From: Lysobacterales bacterium | GTDB taxonomy: Bacteria; Pseudomonadota; Gammaproteobacteria; Xanthomonadales; Xanthomonadaceae | Assembly: GCA_015655355.1 (NCBI GenBank) | Contig: JAATFG010000003.1 | Location: 1-50,460 of the forward strand | Reading direction: 5' to 3' | DNA: 50,460 bases | Shown here: positions 19,577 to 27,540 of the stretch, one piece after another | Numbering within the stretch: the stretch's first letter is position 1 | How the letters are laid out: every line of letters begins with the position of its first letter | Notes under the pieces: model-generated | Told to the model about the DNA's origin: nothing | What the model saw: the letters and a program-made list of their open reading frames with translations, nothing else | The model's database searches: none | Made by a program: the position numbers and the translations under genes

Positions 19577-21613
19577 TCATTGCGCCGTGGCCGATGCCGT
19601 TCCGGGCGCATGCGCTTCGGCATTCGCGCTGGCTGCTTTTGCCGGTGGCGCGGAGGCCTGGATGGCATCGCTCGTCCAGCCGCATGATTGGCCCTGGTTC
19701 TGCGTTTCCAGCCACGCGTGCAGTGGCGCGAAGTATTCGAGCAAGGCCGAGGCGTCGATGCGTTCGCTGCCGGTTGCCTGCTGCAATATCTGTGGCCACG
19801 GCGCGCTGCCGCCGGCTTCGAGCAGGGCGCGCAGCTTCTTCCCCGCGTCGGCATTGCCGTAAAAACTGCACGCGGCCAATTCGCCGCGGTAGCCGCTGGC
19901 ATCGCACAACGCCTTGTACAACTGGAACTGCAAAATGCCGGCGAGGAAATAGCGCGCGTATTCCATGTTCGCGGCGACGTGGTACTTGGCGCCGGCATCG
20001 AAGAATTCCCCGCCGCGCGGCAGTGCCGGCGCGATGCCCTGGTAGTCGGCGCGCAGCTTCCACCACGCCGCGTTGTAATCCGACGGTGGGATCGAGCCGT
20101 CGAACACGCCCCAGCGCCAGCGGTCGAGCAGCAGGTCAAACGGCAGCGGCGCGACCTTCATCAGCGCCATGCGCAACTGCGCGTCGATCAGCTCGGCCTG
20201 TTGCTGCTTCGGCGTCGGCGGATCGGCGGGCGGGTCGAGCAGGCCGGCCTTGCGCAGGTAGTCCGGGGTCAGCGCGAGCACGATGGTGTCGCCGACGGCT
20301 TCGTGCAGGGCATCGCTGGCGCCGCTCTGGAACAGCGCCGGCTGCTTGACGTAGCTCAGGTAGTAATAGACGTGGCCGAGTTCGTGGTAGACCGTGTCCA
20401 GCGCCGCCTCGTTCGGCTCGATGCACATCTTGGTGCGCACGTCGCCGGCGAAATCCATGTCCCAGGCGCTGGCGTGGCATTGCACGTCGCGTTCGAGCGG
20501 GCGCAGGAACCGGCTGCGTTGCCAGTAGCCGTCCGGCAGTTGCGGCAGCCCCAGCGACACGTAGAAATCCTCGGCGCGTCGGGTCATCTGCCGGGCGATG
20601 TCGAGCTTGGCCGCGCGCTCGGCGGCGAACTGGCCGTCGATGTCGTCATCGTCGACGTCCCGGGTCTGCTGTTCGAGGTCGGCCTGGTACTGGCGTTGCA
20701 GGTTGGTGGTGACGTCCAGCGCGTTGTCGTGGCCGGCCGGCGCGAGCAGGTCCCAGGCGTTGCTCCAGTCCTGTGCCCACATGTCGCCGAGCAGGTGCGC
20801 GGGCAGCAGGCCGCCGGGCAGTGCGCCGCGGTCGCCGTATTCCTTGCGCAGGCGGGTGCGCGCATAGCAGTGCAACTGCGCGTACAGCGGCTTGACCTGC
20901 TCCCACAGGCGCTGCATTTCCGCGCTGGACGCGGGATCCTGGGCGCTGCGCCAGCGCGCGCCGAGGTCGTGGAAGCCGTTGTCGCGCGCACCAACGTTGG
21001 CCAGTTCGACCATGCGCGCGTAATCGCGCTTCATCGGCGCGAACAGGTCGTGCCAGTCCTGCCAGGCCTGCAATTGCGCGGCGTAGTCGCGTTCGCCGGC
21101 GAGCACCTGCGCGAGTTGGCGCAGGTCGCGGCATTGGCGCGGGTCGGGCTGGCCGGTGTCGTCGGCATGGCAGGCGCGGCCGGTGCCGTAGAGACCCTGC
21201 AGGCGCGCGGACAAGGCCGCCAGCTCGGTGCGCTGCCGCGCATCCTGCGGGGCCGGCGTGGCGTCCAGCGTGCGCAGGCGCTGCAAGGCGAGCGCGGTCG
21301 GCGCTTGCAGCGGCTTGCCGTCGAAGCGGCGCGCCTGCCGCCGCCAGTCGTCGAGCGTGGCCAGCCAGCGCGCATTGGCGGCAGCGGCGAGACGCTCGCT
21401 GTCGGGGTTGATGTCGGTGGACGAGAGCCATTGCGCGGCGCTGGTGTCGGCCTGCAACGCGGGATAGTCGCGGTTGATGCGCGCGACGAGAACCGCGGCC
21501 TGCGCCTGCATGTCCGGTTGCGGCGAAGCTGTGCCCGTCGCGGCTTCGCGCCGGCACGCGGCCAGTGCGAGCATGCAACACGCCAGCGCGGGCAACGATC
21601 GGAGTGGGCGCAC
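19577..21613 (-). CDS. M2-family peptidyl-dipeptidase lipoprotein (ACE-like)
   Basis: 678 residues. The N-terminus MRPLRSLPALACCMLALAAC ends in a lipobox (LAAC, Cys20), so a lipoprotein is expected. The zinc site is HELGH (410-414) with the third ligand E438 in HEAVGD, a spacing typical of angiotensin-converting-enzyme-like dipeptidyl carboxypeptidases. GGEFFDAGAKYHVAANMEYARYF carries the conserved substrate-cleft His and Tyr region. It should release C-terminal dipeptides from oligopeptides in the periplasm. The Ala-rich last 40 residues look disordered. It is the last gene of the minus-strand run from the acetyltransferase and minCDE. Confidence 0.93.
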   Translation of the reverse strand: MRPLRSLPALACCMLALAACRREAATGTASPQPDMQAQAAVLVARINRDYPALQADTSAAQWLSSTDINPDSERLAAAANARWLATLDDWRRQARRFDGKPLQAPTALALQRLRTLDATPAPQDARQRTELAALSARLQGLYGTGRACHADDTGQPDPRQCRDLRQLAQVLAGERDYAAQLQAWQDWHDLFAPMKRDYARMVELANVGARDNGFHDLGARWRSAQDPASSAEMQRLWEQVKPLYAQLHCYARTRLRKEYGDRGALPGGLLPAHLLGDMWAQDWSNAWDLLAPAGHDNALDVTTNLQRQYQADLEQQTRDVDDDDIDGQFAAERAAKLDIARQMTRRAEDFYVSLGLPQLPDGYWQRSRFLRPLERDVQCHASAWDMDFAGDVRTKMCIEPNEAALDTVYHELGHVYYYLSYVKQPALFQSGASDALHEAVGDTIVLALTPDYLRKAGLLDPPADPPTPKQQQAELIDAQLRMALMKVAPLPFDLLLDRWRWGVFDGSIPPSDYNAAWWKLRADYQGIAPALPRGGEFFDAGAKYHVAANMEYARYFLAGILQFQLYKALCDASGYRGELAACSFYGNADAGKKLRALLEAGGSAPWPQILQQATGSERIDASALLEYFAPLHAWLETQNQGQSCGWTSDAIQASAPPAKAASANAEAHAPGTASATAQ

Positions 21614-21643
21614 GGATACTCTCGCGGCAGGGGAACGCGCAGG

Positions 21644-22285
21644 CTAGGTGCTGGCCGCACGCGGCGCAAGCGCGGAACCGATGCGTGCCCGCAAACGGGC
21701 GGCACGGCGTCGCAGTTTTCGCTTTCCGAGCGGCGCGATCCAGCGCGACAGCGGCAGGATTTCCTTCGACACGCACAGCGATTTGGCGTCGACGCACACC
21801 AGCCGCGGCCCATCGCCCTCGTCGACGACGACGAAATTGCCGGCGTTCAGGTCGAACAGCGGCAGCTTGCGTTGCAGCAGGAAGCGCTCGAAATCCGCGA
21901 CCGCCACGCACAGCGCAGCGGCCGAATGCGGCGTGGCGAAATCCGCATCGTACAGATGCACGTACAGGCTGCGCGCGATGCCGCCGTCGCGATCGCGGAT
22001 GACGGCGCAGCGCAGCGCTTCGCCATGCACGGTGCGTTCGGGGCCGATGACGCGGGCGAAACGGTCCTGCAATTCATCCGCGCCTACGCGTTGTCGCAGC
22101 CATTGCCATGCCTTCCATTCGATGCGATTGGCATCGAGCTTCGCGCCGGGCAAGCGGTATTTCAGGCAATGCGCGGGATTGTCCGCGGCGAGCATGCACA
22201 CGCGGTTTGCGGAGCGGCCGAGTTCCTGCAACGGCGCGTGGCGCGCTTCGATCGATGCAGCGGCGTCGGGGGAATGTCGGGTCAT
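21644..22285 (-). CDS. YrbL-like (PhoP regulatory network) protein
   Basis: 213 residues. The fold resembles a degenerate protein-kinase-like C-lobe: LPLFDLNAGNFVVVDEG resembles the HxDLxxxN catalytic loop and LVCVDAKSL the metal-binding strand. This is the layout of the YrbL-PhoP_reg family, known in E. coli as PhoP-regulated. The substrate, if any, is unknown. The C-terminus is very basic (GKRKLRRRAARLRARI), perhaps for membrane or nucleic-acid contact. It lies 30 bases upstream of the M2 peptidase gene and 41 bases after the zincin-like gene. Confidence 0.75.
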   Translation of the reverse strand: MTRHSPDAAASIEARHAPLQELGRSANRVCMLAADNPAHCLKYRLPGAKLDANRIEWKAWQWLRQRVGADELQDRFARVIGPERTVHGEALRCAVIRDRDGGIARSLYVHLYDADFATPHSAAALCVAVADFERFLLQRKLPLFDLNAGNFVVVDEGDGPRLVCVDAKSLCVSKEILPLSRWIAPLGKRKLRRRAARLRARIGSALAPRAAST

Positions 22286-22326
22286 CGGCGCGAGTATGCC
22301 CGCGCCGCGGCCCGCGCGTCATCGGC

Positions 22327-22833
22327 TCACGCGGGAAGCAGGCCTTGCGTGATCAACCAGTGCCGCGCGTCGCCGGCGTCGTGCTCGAACCATGCTTGCG
22401 TGCTGCCGAGGCGGAACGAATAGCCCCACGCGTCCATGTCGCGCATCAGGCGTGCGCTGCCGACGCCGGGAACCCTTGCGGCGAGCACGATCTGCAGGTA
22501 GCAGGTCGCGTCCTCTTCCATCTGCGAATCGCTGGCGTCGGTGTGCACCCGCGCGCGGCGTTCCTTTGGAATCACGATCAGGTGGCAGGCTTCGTGCAGC
22601 AGCGAATGCACCGGCGTGTCGCGGCGCGCGTAGACGTTGCTGGCGATCACGCCGGCCTCCGGTTCGCCCCAGAAACTGCCGGGAATCGGCGCGCCATCGG
22701 CGACCAGATGCAGTTGCAATTCGTGTTCGCGCAGCAGCGCCTGCAGTTGCGCGGGATCGACATCGCCGACGCGGGTGACGGTGGCGGTGTCGGTATCGAT
22801 CTCGACTTCGGGCGTGGTGAAGCGCGGGTCCAT
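22327..22833 (-). CDS. Small zincin-like protein (HExxH motif)
   Basis: 168 residues, no signal peptide. The central helix HSLLHEACHLIVIP carries an HExxH motif (H80-E81-x-x-H84), and an acidic helix MEEDATCYLQ at 105-114 supplies a possible third ligand, as in small gluzincins. The rest is not recognisable to me. It could be an active intracellular metalloprotease or a binding-only relative. It is the first gene after minE (55 bases apart), separated by a GTCATTCC-type palindrome. Confidence 0.7.
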   Translation of the reverse strand: MDPRFTTPEVEIDTDTATVTRVGDVDPAQLQALLREHELQLHLVADGAPIPGSFWGEPEAGVIASNVYARRDTPVHSLLHEACHLIVIPKERRARVHTDASDSQMEEDATCYLQIVLAARVPGVGSARLMRDMDAWGYSFRLGSTQAWFEHDAGDARHWLITQGLLPA

Positions 22834-22849
22834 GGCTTGGCTGGTGCAC

Positions 22850-22882
22850 GCCCCGTCATTCCGCTTGCGCGAACGACGGGGC
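22850..22882. repeat. Palindromic repeat between minE and the zincin-like gene
   Basis: GCCCCGTCATTC / GAACGACGGGGC arms with one mismatch around CGCTTGCGC. It resembles the widespread GTCATTCCCGC...GCGGGAATGAC type of dispersed repeat. It may act as a transcript stabiliser or attenuator after minE. Confidence 0.55.
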
Positions 22883-22888
22883 GCAAAC

Positions 22889-23143
22889 TCATTTGTCGTC
22901 GGGCAGGGACACGGTGATGTCGAGCACGTCCTGGTCGCCGTCCTTGTGCACTTCGACGTTCAGGTCTTCCGGGTTGAAGCCGGACACGTGCTTGCTGATG
23001 GCGATGATGATGTCCTGGCGCAACGCGGACAGGTAGTCGCGGCTGCCGCCGCGCGGGCCGTTCTGCGCGACGAGGATCTGCAGGCGGTTCTTGGCGATGC
23101 TGGCGGTGTTCTGCTTCGGCTTGAGGAAATCGAAGATGCCCAT
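22889..23143 (-). CDS. minE: Cell division topological specificity factor MinE
   Basis: 84 residues. MinE stimulates the MinD ATPase and drives the pole-to-pole oscillation that keeps the division site at midcell. MGIFDFLKPKQNTASIAKNRLQIL holds the membrane-targeting and MinD-contact segments; the RLQILVAQ stretch is the conformational switch. The C-terminal dimerisation part ends VLDITVSLPDDK. It lies 3 bases after minD. Confidence 0.97.
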   Translation of the reverse strand: MGIFDFLKPKQNTASIAKNRLQILVAQNGPRGGSRDYLSALRQDIIIAISKHVSGFNPEDLNVEVHKDGDQDVLDITVSLPDDK

Positions 23144-23146
23144 GCG

Positions 23147-23959
23147 TCAGCCTCCGAACAGCTTGCCGAAGAACCCCTTCTTCTGCACCGCGATGAAGCG
23201 CATTTCGCGCTCCTCGCCGAGCAGCCGGGCGATGGTGTCGTCGTAAGCCTGGCCGGCCGGCGATTCGGCGTCGAGGATCACCGGTTCGCCCTTGTTCGAG
23301 GCGTTGAGCACGTCGCCGGATTCGGGGATCACGCCGATCGCCTTCAGGCCGAGCACTTCTTCCACGTCCTTGATGCTGAGCATCTCGCCGGCGTCCACGC
23401 GCACCGGGTTGTAGCGGGTCAGCAGCAGGTTGGTCTTGAGCGGCGCGTCGCCGCCTTCGGCGCGCTTGGTCTTGGAATCGAGCAGGCCGAGGATGCGGTC
23501 CGAATCGCGCACGCTCGACACCTCCGGGTTGACCACGACGATGGCCTGGTCGGCGAAATACATCGCCAGATACGCGCCCTTCTCGATGCCGGCCGGCGAA
23601 TCGCAGACGATGTAGTCGAAGCCGTCGGCGACCAGTTCCTTCAGCACCTTCTCGACGCCTTCGGTGGTCAGCGCGTCCTTGTCGCGGGTCTGCGAGGCGG
23701 CGAGCACGTACAGGCTGTCGAAGCGCTTGTCCTTGATCAGCGCCTGCTTGAGCGTGGCCTCGCCGTGGATGACGTTGACGAAGTCGTACACCACGCGGCG
23801 CTCGCAGCCCATGATCAGGTCGAGGTTGCGCAGGCCGACGTCGAAGTCGATGACCGCGACCTTCTTGCCGCGGCGCGCGAGGCCGACCGAAATGCTCGCG
23901 CTGGTGGTGGTCTTGCCGACGCCGCCCTTGCCGGACGTGACTACGATGATCTCAGCCAA
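23147..23959 (-). CDS. minD: Septum site-determining ATPase MinD
   Basis: 270 residues. Deviant Walker A GKGGVGKTT at residues 10-18, followed by VIDFDVGLRNLDLIMG and the switch segment IVCDSPAGIEKGA. The C-terminal KKGFFGKLFGG is the amphipathic membrane-targeting helix. MinD recruits MinC to the membrane and is released by MinE. Spacing to minC is 49 bases, to minE 3 bases. Confidence 0.98.
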   Translation of the reverse strand: MAEIIVVTSGKGGVGKTTTSASISVGLARRGKKVAVIDFDVGLRNLDLIMGCERRVVYDFVNVIHGEATLKQALIKDKRFDSLYVLAASQTRDKDALTTEGVEKVLKELVADGFDYIVCDSPAGIEKGAYLAMYFADQAIVVVNPEVSSVRDSDRILGLLDSKTKRAEGGDAPLKTNLLLTRYNPVRVDAGEMLSIKDVEEVLGLKAIGVIPESGDVLNASNKGEPVILDAESPAGQAYDDTIARLLGEEREMRFIAVQKKGFFGKLFGG

Positions 23960-24008
23960 TGTTGTTCTCCTTGTTATCGTTGTTGTTGGGTTGCGCGGGT
24001 CAGGGAAT

Positions 24009-24800
24009 TCAATCCTGCAATTCGATCTTCAGCTCGCCGTCTTGCAGCCACACCTGCACCGGCTTGCCCAGCAGCCTGCGCGGGATGTCGTCCAGCACCT
24101 TGTAGGTGCCGGCGATGGCGACCAGTTCGGCGCGGAAATCGCGGACGAAGATGCGCGCGTCGACGTCGCCCTGCGCGCCGGCCAGCGCGCGCCCGCGCAG
24201 CGAACCGTAGACGTGGATGCTGCCGTCGGCGATCACTTCGGCGGCCTGGTTGATCGGCGCCAGCACGATCAGGTCGCGGCCCTCGGCGTAGATCTGCTGG
24301 CCGCTGCGCACCGCGGTCTTGTGGATCTGGCCCGGTCGCGCGCCGGCTTGAACGGGCGGCTGCGGCGCCGGTTCGGGCCCCTTCTTCGTGCGCGCCGCGG
24401 GCTTTTCGGCAATGCGTTCGGCGGATGCGGGCTTTTCCGCGAACAGGTCGCTGCGCTCGTAGGATTCGCGGAATTTCGCCAGCAGCGGCAAGCCGATTTG
24501 CTCGGACAATTTCTCGGTGTCCTTGCTGCCGTAGGCCAGCGCGACCGGCAGCACGCCGGCCTCGCGCAGCCCGGCCAGCAGCGCCCGCGCGGTATCCGCG
24601 TCGGGCATCTGCGCCAGCGCGCCGAAATCGACGATCACCGCGGCGCGGCCGAACAGCTTGGGCGCGCGCTGCACGCGTTCGCGCATCTCGCGCGCGAGCA
24701 GGTCGACGTCGAGCGTGCGCACGCGCAGGTTGGCGATGCCGACCTGGCCGATCTTCAGTTCGCCGGCCTGTTCGTAGTTGGGCGTGGCCTGCGCGCTCAT
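24009..24800 (-). CDS. minC: Septum formation inhibitor MinC
   Basis: 263 residues. The N-terminal FtsZ-inhibiting domain (about 1-110, LKIGQVGIANLRVRTLD) is joined by a Pro/Lys-rich linker (about 130-155) to the C-terminal beta-helix that binds MinD (RSGQQIYAEGRDLIVL, IHVYGSLRGRALAG). The start MSAQATPNYEQ was chosen because its ATG overlaps the stop of the acetyltransferase gene (ATGA at 24797-24800). A much longer frame exists but reads through the overlapping acetyltransferase gene. Confidence 0.96.
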   Translation of the reverse strand: MSAQATPNYEQAGELKIGQVGIANLRVRTLDVDLLAREMRERVQRAPKLFGRAAVIVDFGALAQMPDADTARALLAGLREAGVLPVALAYGSKDTEKLSEQIGLPLLAKFRESYERSDLFAEKPASAERIAEKPAARTKKGPEPAPQPPVQAGARPGQIHKTAVRSGQQIYAEGRDLIVLAPINQAAEVIADGSIHVYGSLRGRALAGAQGDVDARIFVRDFRAELVAIAGTYKVLDDIPRRLLGKPVQVWLQDGELKIELQD

Positions 24801-25384
24801 GCGGAGGCCTGCGGCAGCGCCGGCAGCGTGCGTGCGCGCGTCCACGGCTGGTCCGGCAGCGCGTCGCCGTAGGTGGCGCGCACCCATTCGTAGCTGCACA
24901 GTTCCTTCATCAGCATGCTGGCGCGCACTTCGGCCTCGTCCATCTTGTGCTGGCCGACTTCCTTGAAGCCGAAGCTGCCGTGGAAGAGCAGGGCCTGGTC
25001 GGCGCCGTGGTCGAGGAATACTTCGCAGGCCAGTTGCGGGTAGCGCAATTCGGCGAAGCTCTGCGCGTCGGCGTAGAACGCGCGGCCGACGCCGCCGCCG
25101 CGGCGGCGGCTGGAGACGACGATGCGGTCGATGTAGAAGAAGCTCGGGTAGTGCTCGCGGAACCAGGCGAAATTGCTGGAATCGTGCGCCGAGCCGGAGC
25201 CGTAGCCGATCAGGAAGCCGGCGAGGTTGCCGTCGCGTTCGGCGACGCGGAAGTAGTCGGCGGTATCGTGGAAGTGGCGGACCCGCGCGGCGTCCAGCGG
25301 CAGGATCGCCGAACCGGCGTTGTTGTTCAGGGCCAGGATGGAATCCAGCTCGCGCTCGCGCACGTCGCGGATGACAATCGACAT
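24797..25384 (-). CDS. GNAT-family acetyltransferase coupled to minCDE
   Basis: 195 residues. The GNAT core is visible: SIVIRDVRERELDSILALNN at the start, the IDRIVVSSRRRGGGVGRAFY segment (beta4 plus the R/Q-x-x-G-x-G/A acetyl-CoA loop) at about 92-111, and LLFHGSFGFKEVGQHKM near the end. The substrate is unknown. The stop overlaps the minC start by 4 bases, so it is the first gene of a translationally coupled min operon. Its start codon and Shine-Dalgarno (GGAG) lie within a small inverted repeat. Confidence 0.9.
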   Translation of the reverse strand: MSIVIRDVRERELDSILALNNNAGSAILPLDAARVRHFHDTADYFRVAERDGNLAGFLIGYGSGSAHDSSNFAWFREHYPSFFYIDRIVVSSRRRGGGVGRAFYADAQSFAELRYPQLACEVFLDHGADQALLFHGSFGFKEVGQHKMDEAEVRASMLMKELCSYEWVRATYGDALPDQPWTRARTLPALPQASA

Positions 25385-25438
25385 TCACGTCTCCGAATGT
25401 TGCGGCAGTCCGCCAACGCGGACTGTGGCCAGATTATC
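25381..25438 (-). promoter_or_regulatory. Leader of the GNAT-minCDE operon: -10 box and two hairpins
   Basis: Reading on the minus strand: GATAAT (25438-25433) is a good -10 box. A perfect hairpin CAGTCCGC / GCGGACTG follows (25425-25406). Then ACATTC-GGAGACGT-GAATGT (25400-25381) puts the Shine-Dalgarno in the loop and the start codon in the right arm. The -35 is weak. Regulation at translation start is possible. Confidence 0.45.
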
Positions 25439-25521
25439 GCACGGCTGCGTGTGGAAGCGTGACGGCGGGCATATGACTTGAGGGAGGCGTGCATGCACGC
25501 GGAGCGCCGTAAGATGGGCAC

Positions 25522-26754
25522 ATGTGGGCACGACTGAACCATACCGGGCTGCTGCGCGCGGCCGGGCTTTACACCTGGGTGCTGGTGGGCATTCCGATCG
25601 TCGGCAACGCGTGGTTTCCGCCGCCGTCCGGCGTCGGCGATGCGTCGCGCGGCAGCAATGTGCCGATGGCGATCGTGGCGTACCTGGCGTTCGGCTCGTG
25701 CTACTGGTGGGCGACGCGTTCGCTCGGCGCGGCGCGCCCGGCGCGGTTGCACCCGCTGGACCTGCTGGTCTTGCTGGTGCTGACCGTGGCGGCGATCGCG
25801 GTCGGCTTCCAGACCGAGACCGGCCTGAGCGCGGTGTTGTTGCTGATCGTCGCCGGCGTGCTGCCCTGGTTGCTGGGCCTGCGCGCGGCGGCGACGTGGC
25901 TGGCGCTGGCGCACGTGGCACTGGTGCCGTCGTTCATGGTCTGGGGCGATTTCAGCTTCTGGGAGGCGGTGTTCCAGAGCACGTTCTACGCCGGCTTCGC
26001 CGCGTTCGTGCTGATCACCGCGTACGTGGCGCGGCAGCAGGCGTCCGCGCGCGAGGACCAGCGCCGGCTCAACAGCGAATTGCGCGCTACCCGTGCGCTG
26101 CTCGCCGAAAGCGCGCGGGTCAACGAACGCACGCGCATTTCGCGCGAACTGCACGACCTGCTCGGCCATCACCTGACCGCGCTGAGCCTGAACCTCGAAG
26201 TCGCCGGGCACATCACCGAGGGCAAGGCGCAGGACCACGTCAGGCAGGCGCACACGCTGGCCAGGCTGCTGCTGACCGACGTGCGCGAGGCGGTCAACCA
26301 GTTGCGCGAAGGCGACCGCATCGACCTGGCCGCGGCGCTGATGCCGCTGGCGCAGCCGGTGCCGGGGCTGGACATCCACCTCGACATCGCCCAGCCGCTG
26401 GCGCTCGGCGACCCGGAGCGCGCGCACGTGTTGCTGCGCTGCATCCAGGAGATCATCACCAACACCGTGCGCCACGCCGGCGCGCGCAACCTGTGGGTCG
26501 GCTGCCGGCGCGACGGTGCCAACATCGTCATCGTCGCCCGCGACGACGGCCGCGGCGCCGACGCGCTGGTCGCCGGCAACGGCCTGCGCGGCCTGCGCGA
26601 ACGCTTGCGCCAGCATGGCGGGGACGTGACTATCGACCCGCGCGTCGGGCAGGGTTTCCACCTCACACTTTGGTTGCCCGGCGATGCCGGCGAGCCGTGG
26701 CTGGCCGCAGCCCCCTCCCTTGAAGAACGGCCCGTTGCCGGAGACACCGCATGA
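25522..26754 (+). CDS. Sensor histidine kinase, DesK/NarL type
   Basis: 410 residues. Six hydrophobic segments fill about 15-170 and form a membrane sensor without a large periplasmic domain. A HisKA_3 dimerisation segment carries phospho-acceptor H211 (ISRELHDLLGHHLTAL). The ATPase domain has N314 (EIITNTVRHAG), DDGRG (341-345) and GNGLRGLRERL (352-362). This is the architecture of DesK-like thermosensors. It overlaps the response-regulator gene by 4 bases. It diverges from the GNAT-min operon. Confidence 0.93.
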   Translation: MWARLNHTGLLRAAGLYTWVLVGIPIVGNAWFPPPSGVGDASRGSNVPMAIVAYLAFGSCYWWATRSLGAARPARLHPLDLLVLLVLTVAAIAVGFQTETGLSAVLLLIVAGVLPWLLGLRAAATWLALAHVALVPSFMVWGDFSFWEAVFQSTFYAGFAAFVLITAYVARQQASAREDQRRLNSELRATRALLAESARVNERTRISRELHDLLGHHLTALSLNLEVAGHITEGKAQDHVRQAHTLARLLLTDVREAVNQLREGDRIDLAAALMPLAQPVPGLDIHLDIAQPLALGDPERAHVLLRCIQEIITNTVRHAGARNLWVGCRRDGANIVIVARDDGRGADALVAGNGLRGLRERLRQHGGDVTIDPRVGQGFHLTLWLPGDAGEPWLAAAPSLEERPVAGDTA

Positions 26755-27392
26755 TTCGTGTTTGCCTAGTGGACGACCAAAACCTGGTGCGCCAAGGCAT
26801 CCGCTCGCTGCTGGCGCTGGACGACGGCATCGAAGTCGTCGCCGAAGCCGCCGACGGCCGCCAGGCGGTCGAGCTGATCCCGCAAGTGAAGCCGGACGTG
26901 GTGCTGATGGACATGCGCATGCCGGTGATGTCCGGGCTGGAGGCGCTGCAGGCGCTGGCCCGCGCCGGCACGCTGCCGCCGAGCATCATCCTGACCACCT
27001 TCGACGACGACCAACTGGTGCTGGCCGGCTTGAAGGCCGGGGCCAAGGGCTACCTGCTCAAGGACGTGTCGCTGGAGCAACTGGTCGGCGCCATCCGCAC
27101 CGTCGCCGACGGCGGCTCGCTGGTGCAGCCGGCGGTGACCCAGCGCCTGCTGTCCGGGCTGGAACAGATGCGCAACGATTTCACCAGCCTTGACCGCCCG
27201 GACCCGCTGACCGACCGCGAGACCGAGATCCTGCGCCTGATGGCCTCGGGCTTCTCGAACAAGGAAATCGCCAATTCGCTGGGCGTGGCCGAGGGTACGA
27301 TCAAGAACCACGTCTCCAACATCCTCAGCAAGCTCGGCGTGCGCGACCGCACCCGGGCCGTGCTCAAGGCGTTCGAGCTGCAATTGGTGTGA
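26751..27392 (+). CDS. Response regulator, NarL/FixJ (LuxR-HTH) family
   Basis: 213 residues. The receiver domain has the acidic pair DD (8-9), phospho-acceptor D54 (VVLMDMRMPVMSG) and K104 (YLLKDVS). The LuxR-type HTH at about 150-208 (LTDRETEILRLMASG ... GTIKNHVSNILSKL) binds DNA. It is translationally coupled to the kinase gene (ATGA overlap). The target is unknown; the next gene, 148 bases downstream on the same strand, is a natural candidate. Confidence 0.95.
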   Translation: MIRVCLVDDQNLVRQGIRSLLALDDGIEVVAEAADGRQAVELIPQVKPDVVLMDMRMPVMSGLEALQALARAGTLPPSIILTTFDDDQLVLAGLKAGAKGYLLKDVSLEQLVGAIRTVADGGSLVQPAVTQRLLSGLEQMRNDFTSLDRPDPLTDRETEILRLMASGFSNKEIANSLGVAEGTIKNHVSNILSKLGVRDRTRAVLKAFELQLV

Positions 27393-27540
27393 AGTTGGTC
27401 TGCCGGGCAATACGATTGTTGCAACGCGAAAGGATGACTGCGGCCGGTTCCGGCTGCTACGATTGGCCCGGTCTGCCATTTCCCGGCTTCAACTTCACCA
27501 TTTTCCTTCCGATTTGGGCGATCGCCCGGAGACGTTCGTA

